A DNA stretch of 64,000 nucleotides from Bin75 sp965223955 (GCA_965223955.1 OZ245029.1:2232001-2296000), one strand, 5' to 3'. Shown: positions 35,482-44,622, counted from the first letter of the stretch. The notes: generated from the letters alone by a model not told the origin. Made by a program: numbers and translations.

Positions 35482-36866
35482 CCACGGCGCCGGCCCCCCT
35501 GCGCCCGCCCCGGAAGCCGGACGGGCCGTCCGCGGCCTCGCCGCCGCCGAGATTCTCGTCGCGGCGCCCACTGCTTCTCGGGTTCCTGACCCTGACCGCG
35601 CTCGCCGCCGGGCTGGTCGGCTGGGGGGCGTTCGCCTCGCTCTCGGGGGCGGTCATCGCGGCCGGCCGGGTCGAGGTCGAGACCCGCGACCAGGTGGCCG
35701 AACATTTCGACGGCGGCACGGTGGGCGCGATCCTGGTGCGCGACGGCACCCGGGTTGCGGCCGGCGACGTGCTGCTCCGCCTCGACGACGCCCGGCTGCG
35801 CTCCGAGGCGGCGGTCCTGGAGGCGGAAGTTGCGGAACTCGCGGCGCGGCGCAACCGGCTGGAAGCGGAGTTCCGCGATGCCCGGGCCATCGTGTGGGAC
35901 GCCGCACTCATTGCGCGCGCGGAAGCCGACGTCGCGGTGCAGGACGTCCTCGACGGCCAACAGCGGCTGTTCGAGGCGCGCCGTTCGTCGCAGGCGGGCC
36001 AAATGGCGCAACTCCGGGAACGGATCGGGCAGATGCGGAAGCAGATCGCGGGGCTCGAGGCACAGACGAACGCGGTGAGGCGCCAGCGCCGGTTCGTTGG
36101 CCGTGAGCTCCACGTCCAGCGGGCGCTGTTCAAGAAGGGCCTGACCGAGTTGCCCCGGCTGTTGGAACTGGAGCGCGAGGCGGCGCGCCTGGACGGCCAG
36201 GCCGGCGACATCACGGCCAGCATCGCGGGGGCCCGGGGCCGGATCGCCGAGATCGAGATCCAGATCCTCCAGATCGGCGGGCGCCGCGTCGAGGAGGCGG
36301 AAGGCGAGGCGCGCGAGGTGCAGGCGCGGGAGACCCAGGTGCGCGAACGCCTGACCGAGGTCCAGCGGCGGCTGGCGGGCATGGAGGTGCGGGCGCCGGT
36401 GGCGGGCGAGGTCTACGGGATGCAGGTGTTTGCGCACGGCGAGGTGGTGCACCCGGGCGAGCCGATCCTCCACATCGTGCCGGCGGGCGCGGCCCTGATG
36501 GTGCTGGCGCAACTGGCGCCCATCCACGTGGACCAGGTGTATCCGGACCAGGAGGCGGTGCTGCGGTTCTCGGCCTTTCCGGCACGTATTACACCGGAGT
36601 TCGCGGGCCGCATCCGCCGGGTGTCGGCGGACGCCGTCCATGACACGGACACCGGACTCGACTGGTACGAGGTCGAAGTCACGATGGGCCGGGCCATCGA
36701 GCCGGACGCGACGACCGGGCCGGGGGGGCCGCGCCACGCGCGCGATCTCGCCCTGACACCGGGCATGCCGGTCGAGGTCCATATCCGCACCGGCGAGCGC
36801 TCGCCGCTCAGCTATCTCGCCAAGCCGCTGACCGACTACTTTGCGCGCGCGCTCCGCGAGGAGTAA
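35478..36866 (+). CDS. HlyD-family type I secretion periplasmic adaptor
   Basis: 462 residues. One N-terminal membrane helix (about 34-58), a half-lipoyl segment (GTVGAILVRDGTRVAAGDVL), a long coiled coil (about 110-300, rich in Ala, Arg and Glu), the second lipoyl half (MEVRAPVAGEVYGMQVFAHG) and a C-terminal beta domain. It bridges the ABC transporter and a TolC-type outer-membrane channel. No outer-membrane factor gene is present in this window, so the channel must be encoded elsewhere. Very high GC, as in the rest of the islet. Confidence 0.94.
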   Translation: MTTAPAPLRPPRKPDGPSAASPPPRFSSRRPLLLGFLTLTALAAGLVGWGAFASLSGAVIAAGRVEVETRDQVAEHFDGGTVGAILVRDGTRVAAGDVLLRLDDARLRSEAAVLEAEVAELAARRNRLEAEFRDARAIVWDAALIARAEADVAVQDVLDGQQRLFEARRSSQAGQMAQLRERIGQMRKQIAGLEAQTNAVRRQRRFVGRELHVQRALFKKGLTELPRLLELEREAARLDGQAGDITASIAGARGRIAEIEIQILQIGGRRVEEAEGEAREVQARETQVRERLTEVQRRLAGMEVRAPVAGEVYGMQVFAHGEVVHPGEPILHIVPAGAALMVLAQLAPIHVDQVYPDQEAVLRFSAFPARITPEFAGRIRRVSADAVHDTDTGLDWYEVEVTMGRAIEPDATTGPGGPRHARDLALTPGMPVEVHIRTGERSPLSYLAKPLTDYFARALREE

Positions 36867-37155
36867 GCACGCGGCATACCCGCCCCGTCAGCGCGCCGAC
36901 GCTCAAGGCGCACATGGGCGATGAGGCCCGCCTCTCTTGTCGGGCGTTTCTTAACGCTTCCCCCAGGGGGCGTCTATGCCGATCCTACGCTTTTTCATGT
37001 TGTTTATCTCACCGTTAACATCAGCATATAATTCCCGGTTGAAACCACTGCAAAAAAGTGTACAATGGGAGCTTATTCTATATCTTGTAGGCTGACTTCA
37101 GCTTTTTCATTCGTGAACAACTACAAGTTGTGGTCAAGGGTTACGTTTATGTCTG
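36867..37155. other. Right border region of the secretion islet
   Basis: GC content falls sharply after about 36950. No gene is seen. The region from about 37000 to 37150 is AT-rich, with TACAAT at 37061-37066. The first P repeat since 20319 appears soon after, marking the return to the host background. Confidence 0.45.
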
Positions 37156-37490
37156 ATTACGCTTCGGTGGAATTGTCGGATTACGCTTCGCTAATCCGAC
37201 CTACCCGCCTTCGTCTGTTGTCTGTCATCCCCGACCCGATCGGGGATCCAGGTTGTAGTTGTAGGTCGGGTTAGCCGAAGGCGTAACCCGACAACCCTAC
37301 CCGCCTTCATCTGTTGTCTGTCATCCCCGACCCGATCGGGGATCCAGGTTGTGTAGTTGTAGGTCGGGTTAGCCGAAGGCGTAACCCGACAACCCTCTGT
37401 CGGATTACGCTTCGCTAATCCGACCTACGAGGATGCTTCTGGAAGGTAAAGCTGGAATTGTCTGATTACGTTTCGCTAATCCGACCTGCC
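37156..37490. repeat. P/D repeat cluster upstream of rlpA
   Basis: At least five P units (about 37172-37204, 37261-37292, 37358-37391, 37399-37430, 37462-37490) alternate with two near-identical D units (CCCCGACCCGATCGGGGATC). One stretch of about 95 bp (CGCCTTCATCTGTTGTCTGTC region with its D and P units) is repeated in tandem. Confidence 0.85.
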
Positions 37491-37511
37491 CGATCTACGA
37501 TGCTCGTCACC

Positions 37512-38204
37512 ATGACTAAGACGCTGGTTTCCTTACAGATGCGGCTGATCCCCCTGAGCGTTCTTCTCGTCCTGGCCCTGCTCCCGGGCTGTGCGGTCGT
37601 GGAAACGACTTATGACATCGTTGCCGGAACCGTTAAAGGCGCTTATTACGTGACCACCGGAACCGTCAAGGCCATCTACCACGTCGGAAAATTTACGTTC
37701 GAGGTCGTACGGGCTCCGTTCGATTGGCCCCTGACGCATGACGAGATCGAAACGATCGACGGGTTACCGGTGAAAGAAGCCATTCGCCAAGGTCGCGTCA
37801 AATGGTCTCCCTACGTGGTGAAGGGCAGACGCTACGTGCCCATGAGCGTCAGACAGGCACAACGCTATGAAGAGAAGGGTATCGCGTCATGGTATGGAGA
37901 GGAAACCCGACGGAAAAGCGGAGGGCACATGACCGCGAACGGCGAAGCGTTTAATCCCATGGGCTTGACCGCCGCCCACAAATACCTGCCGTTACCGATC
38001 AACGTCAAAGTGACGAACCTGGAAAACGGGCGATCGATTGTCGTCCGGGTCAACGATCGGGGGCCCTTCCCCAGTGCCAACAACCCGAACTCCGGGAGAC
38101 GCATTATCGACTTGAGTTATGGGGCTGCCAAAAGACTGGGATTTCACAAAAAGGGATTGGCCCGAGTCCACGTCAAAGTCATCCCCGTCAAGGTCGGGAC
38201 GTAG
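37512..38204 (+). CDS. RlpA-like septal ring lipoprotein / lytic transglycosylase
   Basis: 230 residues from ATG 37512 (ATG 37500 possible; upstream is repeat). Lipoprotein signal with lipobox LLPGC. Residues about 27-115 are a low-similarity linker. The double-psi beta-barrel is clear: GIASWYGEE, GHMTANGEAFNPMGLTAAHK, VTNLENGRSIVVRVNDRGPF, RIIDLSYGAAKRLGF. The family binds or cleaves denuded glycan strands at the septum. There is no SPOR domain. The stop TAG (38202-38204) lies inside a P repeat. Confidence 0.88.
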   Translation: MTKTLVSLQMRLIPLSVLLVLALLPGCAVVETTYDIVAGTVKGAYYVTTGTVKAIYHVGKFTFEVVRAPFDWPLTHDEIETIDGLPVKEAIRQGRVKWSPYVVKGRRYVPMSVRQAQRYEEKGIASWYGEETRRKSGGHMTANGEAFNPMGLTAAHKYLPLPINVKVTNLENGRSIVVRVNDRGPFPSANNPNSGRRIIDLSYGAAKRLGFHKKGLARVHVKVIPVKVGT

Positions 38205-38359
38205 GTCGGATTAGCGCAGCGCTTGTCCTGAGCTTGCGAAGGATCTGCTTTTCCAAGCGTTCGTTTTTTCAGTGACAGATTCCTCGCTTCACTCGGAATG
38301 ACCCCTATGGTGTCGACAGTTGGTCCTGTCGGGTTACGCCTTCGGCTAACCCGAACCTA
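38202..38359. repeat. P repeats between rlpA and pncB, supplying both stop codons
   Basis: The left unit starts GTAGGTCGGATTAGCGCAGC at 38201 and gives the TAG of rlpA. The right unit (about 38327-38360) ends GAACCTACGA and gives, on the minus strand, the TAG of pncB. Other repeat arms lie between them. Confidence 0.8.
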
Positions 38360-39700
38360 CGAAGAAAAGTCCCGAGCGTCCACGACGCTGGCAAGATTCT
38401 GTAATGCCGAAGATATTTGAACGGGGATGGTGGCCCCCTGGCGGCACTGGCGCATTTCGTCAGGCAACGTGGCGAGTTCGGCCGTTGCCTGTTCACGGAT
38501 TTGATTGAGTGAAAGAGCCGTCTCACTGCGCTTACCGGATTCCATGACCTGCCGGATAAGCGGCTTCCCTTCCTGAGTATCGGCAGCCGTCGTCACCACG
38601 TCATGATCGATACGTCCTCGTTGATCGTAGTGGCGGTAAACTTGTTTGGCACCCGGCCACGTTTCCTTGCCCTCTGATGTTTTTCGTGACGGTCTCCCGG
38701 AATATTCCTGCAGCTTATAGACGCAATCCAGATACGGCGCATCTGCCGAAGTCGCCAGCCTGGTCCCGACTGCAAACAGATCAACGGGAGCCTGCGCCGC
38801 GACAAGGTGTTGAATGGCGTCTTCATCCAGGTTACCGCTTGCCGTAATCTGCACCTCTTCCAACCCACCGTCGTCCAGAATGCGTCGTACCTGGCGCGCC
38901 TGCTGCACCAGGTCTCCGCTATCGAGACGCACCCCTTTGATCGTAATGCCTTTTTCGCGCAGACACGGGGCCAGCCCTACCACGGTCTGGGCTCCTTTTT
39001 GCGTGTCATAGGTATCAAGCAGGAGAACCACGTTATCAGGTTGTGCATCGGCAAAATGCTCAAAGGCGTGACGTTCGGATTGGTGGGCCTGCACGAAACT
39101 ATGCCCCATCGTTCCAAACACCGGCACCTCAAAAAAAGGCTCGGCCATGACCGTGGCCGAGCCGGCAAAGCCGGCCAGGTAACCGGCCCGGGCCGCAAAC
39201 AAACCGGCCTCGGCCCCGTGCGATCGCCGCAAGCCGAAATCAATCACGGGTTTGCCGGCAGCGGCGAGCACGCATCGTGCGGCTTTGGATGCAATCAACG
39301 TCTGATAGTGGAGAAGGTTGATCAGCCGGGTCTCGATCAATTGCGCTTGAGGCAACGGGGCCGTGACCCGGACCATCGGTTCGTTCACGAAAAAGATCGT
39401 GCCCTCGGGCATGGCATGAAGATCCCCCGCAAACCGAAACCCTTCCAGATAGTCGACAAAGGACCGGCTGAACCGGCCACTGTTCGCCACCCATGCCAAC
39501 TCGTCAGGAGTCAAACGAACGTTCTCTAAAAATTCCAGAAGCTGTGCCAGCCCCGCGGCCATAAAAAACCCCCGTTGCGGGGGCATCGTCCTCACGAAAC
39601 ATTCAAAGACTGCGGTGTTTTCCATGCCCCGTTCGAGATAGCCTTGAAGCATGGTGAGCTGATAGAAGTCCGTCAATAAAACACTTGATCGAATGTCCAT
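38357..39700 (-). CDS. pncB: Nicotinate phosphoribosyltransferase
   Basis: 447 residues from ATG 39700. LLTDFYQLTMLQGYLERGMENTAVFE-type start, EFLENVRLTPDELAWV, a large central barrel domain with DFGLRRSHGAEAG, FGTMGHSFVQAH, LLLDTYDTQKGAQ, IKGVRLDSGDL and VGTRLATSADAPYLDCVYKL. It condenses nicotinate with PRPP in NAD salvage. The upstream codons to 39718 add MGRSFG and are less likely. The TAG stop is in a P repeat. Confidence 0.93.
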   Translation of the reverse strand: MDIRSSVLLTDFYQLTMLQGYLERGMENTAVFECFVRTMPPQRGFFMAAGLAQLLEFLENVRLTPDELAWVANSGRFSRSFVDYLEGFRFAGDLHAMPEGTIFFVNEPMVRVTAPLPQAQLIETRLINLLHYQTLIASKAARCVLAAAGKPVIDFGLRRSHGAEAGLFAARAGYLAGFAGSATVMAEPFFEVPVFGTMGHSFVQAHQSERHAFEHFADAQPDNVVLLLDTYDTQKGAQTVVGLAPCLREKGITIKGVRLDSGDLVQQARQVRRILDDGGLEEVQITASGNLDEDAIQHLVAAQAPVDLFAVGTRLATSADAPYLDCVYKLQEYSGRPSRKTSEGKETWPGAKQVYRHYDQRGRIDHDVVTTAADTQEGKPLIRQVMESGKRSETALSLNQIREQATAELATLPDEMRQCRQGATIPVQISSALQNLASVVDARDFSS

Positions 39701-39724
39701 GCCAAATGATCGGCCCAACGTCCG

Positions 39725-40072
39725 TCAGGATACATCTCGAGACTCGAGCGCTTTACACGGTCCAAAGACCGTCATCAGTATGATTCCCTGGCGCGCGGCT
39801 TTTCGGCTGCGATATCGTAACGGTCCGGAGGCAAGCTGTTCCAGGCTCTCCCGGGTCACGATGCGTGAGGGGGGTATCTCCGGCCGTTCAGCCGCCCCCT
39901 CTTCGGGTTGCAAGTACTCGGAATCCGGAGAAGGCGGAAATGCTTCGCGGACATCGGATTCCTCTTGGTATTGTGAATACCGCTCGATTTGCTGGCGCAA
40001 CCAACTCCCGGTGGAGGCAAAAAACCAAACCAACAACACGATTCCAAGAAAGACAAATGCTTCGACATTCAT
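39725..40072 (-). CDS. Small single-pass membrane protein next to floA
   Basis: 115 residues. An N-terminal membrane helix (AFVFLGIVLLVWFFASTG) is followed by a charged, Pro-rich soluble part with no known domain. It starts 17 bases after the floA stop, so the two are probably co-transcribed. In other bacteria floA is often paired with an NfeD gene; this protein has a different architecture and no OB-fold signature. Function unknown. Confidence 0.65.
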   Translation of the reverse strand: MNVEAFVFLGIVLLVWFFASTGSWLRQQIERYSQYQEESDVREAFPPSPDSEYLQPEEGAAERPEIPPSRIVTRESLEQLASGPLRYRSRKAARQGIILMTVFGPCKALESRDVS

Positions 40073-40089
40073 ACTATCGCCTCACGTGA

Positions 40090-41058
40090 TTACCGTGCTT
40101 CGGATTTCTCTTCGTCACCCCCGATGGCCTCCCTCATGGCGGTATCGGCTTGCACGTTCTTCATGCGGTAATAATCCATGATCCCGATGTTGCCTTTCCG
40201 AAACGCCTCGGCCATGGCACGCGGCACTTCCGCTTCGGACTCGATCACCCGGGCTCGCATTTCCTGTTCCAACGCCACGGCCATGGCCCGACGTTCTTCG
40301 GCCTTGGCCTGCGCAATTTGCTTATCGGCATTGGCCTGGTCAATTTGCAACTTCGCACCAATGTTTTCGCCCACGTCCACGTCTGCGATATCAATGGATA
40401 AAATCTCAAAGGCAGTCCCGGCATCCAACCCTTTTTGGAGAATATGTTTCGAGATTTCATCGGGGTTTTCCAACACGTCCTTGTGCGTGTTCGACGAACC
40501 GATGGTACTCACCATGCCTTCACCCACCCTGGCAATCACCGTCTCTTCCCCGGCGCCACCGACAAGCCGATCGATGTTCGCTCGAACGGTGACCCGTGAC
40601 ACGGCAATCAGCTGAATACCGTCTTTCGCCACCGCCGTAATCCTCGGGGTTTCAATCACCTTCGGCAAAACGGACATCTGCACGGCTTCCAATACGTCAC
40701 GACCGGCCAGATCAATAGCCGCGGCACGTTTGAAGGGCATGGGGATGTTCGCTCTATCAGCAGAAATCATCGCATTCACCACTTTCACGACGTCGCCGCC
40801 GGCGAGAAAATGAGCTTCAAGATCATCGGTAGGGACATCCAAGCCGGCCTTGACCGCACTGATCCGCGCGGTGACCACGGTGCCGGGCGGCACCCGGCGC
40901 AACCGCATGCCGACCAACGTCAGGAGCCCCACGTACGCATTCGAGGCCCAGGCCGCAATCCACAACGGAATGGGGATGAGGTACAAAACCCCCACCAAGG
41001 CAATGCTGACGACCAGCAAAACGGCGAGGGTGCCGAAGACCTGCATTTCTGCGCCCAT
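40090..41058 (-). CDS. floA: Flotillin-like protein FloA
   Basis: 322 residues. An N-terminal hydrophobic hairpin (about 8-52) is followed by the FloA core: RRVPPGTVVTARISAVKAGL, HFLAGGDVVKVVNAMISADR, AAIDLAGRDVLEAVQ, VTVRANIDRLVGGAGEET, then the DIADVDVGENIGAKLQIDQA coiled region and a Glu-rich C-terminus. FloA forms membrane-associated oligomers organising functional microdomains. AAGGAGGGG lies about 7 bases before the ATG. Confidence 0.93.
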   Translation of the reverse strand: MGAEMQVFGTLAVLLVVSIALVGVLYLIPIPLWIAAWASNAYVGLLTLVGMRLRRVPPGTVVTARISAVKAGLDVPTDDLEAHFLAGGDVVKVVNAMISADRANIPMPFKRAAAIDLAGRDVLEAVQMSVLPKVIETPRITAVAKDGIQLIAVSRVTVRANIDRLVGGAGEETVIARVGEGMVSTIGSSNTHKDVLENPDEISKHILQKGLDAGTAFEILSIDIADVDVGENIGAKLQIDQANADKQIAQAKAEERRAMAVALEQEMRARVIESEAEVPRAMAEAFRKGNIGIMDYYRMKNVQADTAMREAIGGDEEKSEAR

Positions 41059-41149
41059 GAAGAACCCCTCCTTTCGGCCTGTGTGAACCAGGGAAACGAA
41101 TGCAGGGACTCTAACACAAATGGAGATGGAATGGCTCGGAATTCAGTCG

Positions 41150-41325
41150 GAATTGTCGGATTACGCTTCGCTAATCCGACCTACGCGGCTGTCATCCTCG
41201 ACGCTTGTCCCCCGACATTCTTAATCGGGGATCCAATCAAGGGAAGGATCCAGAGTCTTTCCTTTGTTCTTCGTCCGTGAAGAGAACGACCCTGGATCCC
41301 CGATCTGGTCGGGGATGACAGAAGG
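41150..41325. repeat. Repeat cluster between floA and the sigma factor gene
   Basis: P palindrome at about 41154-41185 (GTCGGATTACGCTTCGCTAA type) and several D arms (CCCCGATCTGGTCGGGG at about 41299-41315). No gene here. Confidence 0.8.
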
Positions 41326-41368
41326 AGAAAAACCGGAATGACAGTTCAGGCTATTTTCATACCAACGG

Positions 41369-42934
41369 TTAATTCATTTCCACGAGATCTTGCAACAATT
41401 CCAGGCATTGCGGTTGACGCAACTTTCGGAGAGCGGACACTTCAATCTGGCGGATACGTTCCCGCGTTACGCCAAAATCCTCGCTGATTTCTTCCAGGGT
41501 ATGACTTTTGGCAAATCCGATCCCGAATCGTTTTTTGATAATGTACTCTTCCTTTGGCGTCAACACACCCAGGGCCTTGCCCACTTGGCGTTGTGTGTCA
41601 TACCGCAAGACAGCCGCATCAGGAGGAGAGACGGTCCGGTCCTCAAGAAGGTCACCTAACCGCGTCTCTTCGTGATCACCAACCGGGGACTCCAACGACA
41701 CGGGCTCCTTCAGATGCTCCATCATTCCCCGGGTCTTTTCCTCGGACAAATCCATGTGTTCGGCCAACTCCTGAATGGTGGGTGGATGCCCGTAGCGTTG
41801 CCCCAATCGTCTCGACACCTTATTCAATTTTTGAATGGACTCACGCATATGAACCGGAACCCGGATCGTATTGGCCTGATCGGCTATGGCACGCGTCATT
41901 CGTTGTCTGATCCACCACGTCGCATAGGTACTGAACCTGCACCCACGTTGATATTCAAATTTGTCGACGGCCTTCATCAATCCGATGTTTCCTTCTTGAA
42001 CGAGATCCAAAAATTGAAGGCCTCGTCCCAGATACTGCTTGGCAATACTCACCACTAATCGCAGATTGGCCTGAATGAGCCTGTTTTTCCCGTCTTCAAT
42101 GGTTCGCTCAGCCCGTTCGATCCTGTCTGCATTTTCCAGAAACAGGGTGACGGGCATGAACAGGACATTTTGCTCACGATGCTTCAAACGGCTTCGGATT
42201 TCACCAATCGAATCCGCCAACCCTGGGATCTCTTTCGTCTCCATGCCCAGCCGTTGATCGCGATTGACAATCTCTTGCCGATATGAACGAAGGTCGTTCC
42301 CCAGGGTCTTGACCTCGGACAGCAGTTGTCCCTGATACTCGTCGGTGAAATGCAACGCCCGGACCCGGTCGGCAATGCGCTGTTGAGCCGACTCCACGCG
42401 GTTCAAAATATGGGAGTCCTCTCCGTTTTCTGGTGCCGGCTTGGCAAATTTTTTCCGGTAATACCTTTGCAGAGGTTTTGACGCCTGCTTGATGGCCAAC
42501 AGTCCACGCAAGGTTCGATTGCGTACATCCTCCTCTTCTTTACCGGCAGATTCAACGTTCTGCTCACCGGACCCACGCTCAAGGCTCACGACCGTCGACA
42601 CGGGAATCTCACGTCGCTGCAAAGAAGCACGGAGTGACTCCAAACGATCGAGCACCAGGGGGAGTCCATAGACGGTCCGTGCCAATTCAGCATTTCCTGC
42701 TTCGATCTGTTTGGCAAGCCGTACTTCCTCTTCACGCGTCAATAACGCAACCTGACCCATCTCCTTCAAAAACACCTGGGTGGGGTCACCTGTCCCCTCT
42801 TCCTGAGAAAGGACCCCGCTCACCGGCCGTGAAGAAGCTTGAGAAGATGGACCAAAGGCATCTTTGGCCGCCATAACCAACGCTGGTTGCTCAAATTCCG
42901 GTTCTACGACACCTGGTAACGTAGACTGACGCAT
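41369..42934 (-). CDS. RNA polymerase sigma-70 factor (RpoD-like)
   Basis: 521 residues. Region 1.2 (DPTQVFLKEMGQVALLTREE), an acidic non-conserved region of about 200 residues, region 2 (NLRLVVSIAKQYLGRGLQFL, DLVQEGNIGLMKAVDKFEYQ, FSTYATWWIRQ), region 3 (IRVPVHMRESIQKL), region 4 (LEEISEDFGVTRERIRQIEV). The size and the non-conserved region suggest a primary, RpoD-like sigma factor, but a group 2 factor with long spacer is possible. The lack of neighbouring dnaG is noted. The start at 42934 is the first ATG. Confidence 0.9.
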   Translation of the reverse strand: MRQSTLPGVVEPEFEQPALVMAAKDAFGPSSQASSRPVSGVLSQEEGTGDPTQVFLKEMGQVALLTREEEVRLAKQIEAGNAELARTVYGLPLVLDRLESLRASLQRREIPVSTVVSLERGSGEQNVESAGKEEEDVRNRTLRGLLAIKQASKPLQRYYRKKFAKPAPENGEDSHILNRVESAQQRIADRVRALHFTDEYQGQLLSEVKTLGNDLRSYRQEIVNRDQRLGMETKEIPGLADSIGEIRSRLKHREQNVLFMPVTLFLENADRIERAERTIEDGKNRLIQANLRLVVSIAKQYLGRGLQFLDLVQEGNIGLMKAVDKFEYQRGCRFSTYATWWIRQRMTRAIADQANTIRVPVHMRESIQKLNKVSRRLGQRYGHPPTIQELAEHMDLSEEKTRGMMEHLKEPVSLESPVGDHEETRLGDLLEDRTVSPPDAAVLRYDTQRQVGKALGVLTPKEEYIIKKRFGIGFAKSHTLEEISEDFGVTRERIRQIEVSALRKLRQPQCLELLQDLVEMN

Positions 42935-42976
42935 GATACACCTCTACGGGCTCAACATGATCGATTCCCGCGACGG

Positions 42977-43162
42977 TTACGCGGCTTGAGAGGCAGGGTT
43001 CCTCTTGACTCGGCCCGGTATCTCAGCCGACTTTTTTGCAGCTTTCGGATAGACCGTTTCCCCGCAATTCAAACACCGTAAGATCTCAAGACGAAGAAAA
43101 GGGCCATCCGGGTCATAAAAATGATCTCTTACCATCAAACCTTCACAACGTGGACATTTCAT
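42977..43162 (-). CDS. Small zinc-ribbon protein
   Basis: 61 residues from ATG 43162 with GGGAGA just upstream. Two CxxC knuckles (MKCPRCEGLMV and RCLNCGETV) about 30 residues apart form a zinc ribbon; the basic tail AAKKSAEIPGRVKRNP could bind nucleic acid. The frame extends to 43243 but those codons lack a start with a ribosome-binding site. It precedes the sigma factor gene on the same strand and may be its co-transcribed leader gene. Function unknown. Confidence 0.7.
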   Translation of the reverse strand: MKCPRCEGLMVRDHFYDPDGPFLRLEILRCLNCGETVYPKAAKKSAEIPGRVKRNPASQAA

Positions 43163-43331
43163 ATGGCATCTCCCTTGTTCTCGACTGTTCCGGAATACCC
43201 AACTTAGTAGATTGTTCCGCAACCCGCCGTTCGTGTTTTGCACTAATAGCTCTATTCATAATCAGTTTTTGCAGCAAATCAAGAGCGCGGGTCCATAAAT
43301 AACAGAAAAGTTTTCCTATGGTTTCCTCCAT
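43143..43331 (-). CDS. Possible small ORF upstream of the zinc-ribbon gene
   Basis: 62 codons (MEETIGKLFCYLWTRALDLL, then a basic stretch), overlapping the zinc-ribbon gene by 20 bases in another frame. There is a weak AGGTG upstream. It might be a leader peptide or no gene at all. Confidence 0.3.
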   Translation of the reverse strand: MEETIGKLFCYLWTRALDLLQKLIMNRAISAKHERRVAEQSTKLGIPEQSRTREMPYEMSTL

Positions 43332-43405
43332 CTGAGCACCTTTTTCCTGCTTAACGTAACCATTTGATTATGAAGGAAAAACAGGTTACAAAAAACCGGC
43401 AGACC

Positions 43406-43489
43406 GTAGGTCGGGTTAGCCGCAGGCGTAACCCGACAATCCGCTGTTCGATGCCTTTGTCGGATTACGCTTCGCTAATCCGACCTACG
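43406..43489. repeat. Two P repeats upstream of ychF
   Basis: GTAGGTCGGGTTAGCCGCAG (43406 on) and GTCGGATTACGCTTCGCTAA (43459 on), the C- and T-type variants side by side. The rest of 43163-43551 has no gene apart from the doubtful frame above. Confidence 0.85.
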
Positions 43490-43551
43490 AGGTGAATAGT
43501 TACAATCCCCACTAGCCGTGGCCGGAACCGGTTTGCTAGGATGCGTCTCCT

Positions 43552-44622
43552 ATGGAAATTGGCATTGTCGGGCTTCCCAACGTCGGCAAATCGACGATCT
43601 TTAACGCACTGACGTCAGGAGGCGCGGCCGCGTCGAGCTATCCCTTTACCACTATCGAAGCGAACCTCGGCGTCGTTCCCGTTCCCGACTCCAGGCTGAC
43701 CCGCCTCACGGAAGTCTTCAAACCGCAAAAAACGACTGCCGCCTTCTGCCGGTTTGTCGACATCGCCGGCCTGGGCAAAGGCGCCGCACAAGGCGAGGGA
43801 CTCGGCAACAAATTCCTGGCCACCATCCGGGAAGTCGACGCGATCCTGCACATGGTCCGTCTCTTTCAGGATGCAAATGTCACACACACGTTGGACGGAA
43901 TCGACGCCAAGAGGGACATCGACGTGATCGAGACCGAACTCATGCTGGCCGATCTCGAAAGCGTCACGAAGCAATTCGACAAAATTTCGGGTAAGGCAAG
44001 ATCCGGAGACACGGCGTCGAAAGATACGCTGGAATTACTCAATATCCTGAAGAATAGGCTCGAAGAGGGCAAACCAGTACGGACACTCGGACTTGACCCC
44101 GAAAGTCTCAAGGGTTTCTTCCTGCTGACCGCAAAACCCGTCCTGTACGTCGGCAATGCCGACGAGAACACGGACCCGGCCGTCGTGGATGATTTTCAAG
44201 CGTTTGTCCAAAAACTCGAGGCAGAATCAGTCGTACTCTGCGGCAAACTGGAAAGCGAATTAGCCGAGCTGTCCGACGAGGACCGCCACCTGTTCATGGC
44301 TGACCTGGGCATGCAACACAGCGGCCTGGAACGGGTCATCGTGGCTGCGTACACAACGCTGGGACTCTGCTCATATTTTACCGGAGGCCCCCAGGAAGTC
44401 CGGGCGTGGACGATCCCCGTGGGAGCCAAAGCACCCCAAGCCGCCGGCGTGATCCACTCGGACTTCGAGAAGGGGTTTATCAAAGCCGACGTGTACGGCT
44501 TCACGGACCTGGATCGATATAACTCGGAGCAGGCGCTGCGAGAGAAAGGCCTTATCCGCTCCGAGGGCAGAGACTACGTGATGAAAGACGGTGACGTGTG
44601 TCACTTCAAGTTCAACGTCTGA
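43552..44622 (+). CDS. ychF: Redox-regulated ATPase YchF (Obg-family)
   Basis: 356 residues. The P-loop GLPNVGKSTIFNAL, the Switch region FCRFVDIAGLGKGAAQGEGL, an NADEN motif in place of NKxD (the change that gives ATP over GTP preference), and the C-terminal TGS domain (YFTGGPQEVRAWTIP to GRDYVMKDGDVCHFKFNV). YchF binds the ribosome and affects stress responses. ATG 43552 gives the standard MEIGIVGLPN start. Confidence 0.96.
   Translation: MEIGIVGLPNVGKSTIFNALTSGGAAASSYPFTTIEANLGVVPVPDSRLTRLTEVFKPQKTTAAFCRFVDIAGLGKGAAQGEGLGNKFLATIREVDAILHMVRLFQDANVTHTLDGIDAKRDIDVIETELMLADLESVTKQFDKISGKARSGDTASKDTLELLNILKNRLEEGKPVRTLGLDPESLKGFFLLTAKPVLYVGNADENTDPAVVDDFQAFVQKLEAESVVLCGKLESELAELSDEDRHLFMADLGMQHSGLERVIVAAYTTLGLCSYFTGGPQEVRAWTIPVGAKAPQAAGVIHSDFEKGFIKADVYGFTDLDRYNSEQALREKGLIRSEGRDYVMKDGDVCHFKFNV

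Noticed and set aside
34426..36782. Long minus-strand frames opposite the T1SS genes (381 and 546 codons)
   Set aside because: Antisense to clear ABC transporter and HlyD genes, with compositions dominated by Arg/Pro/Gly. These are GC shadows.
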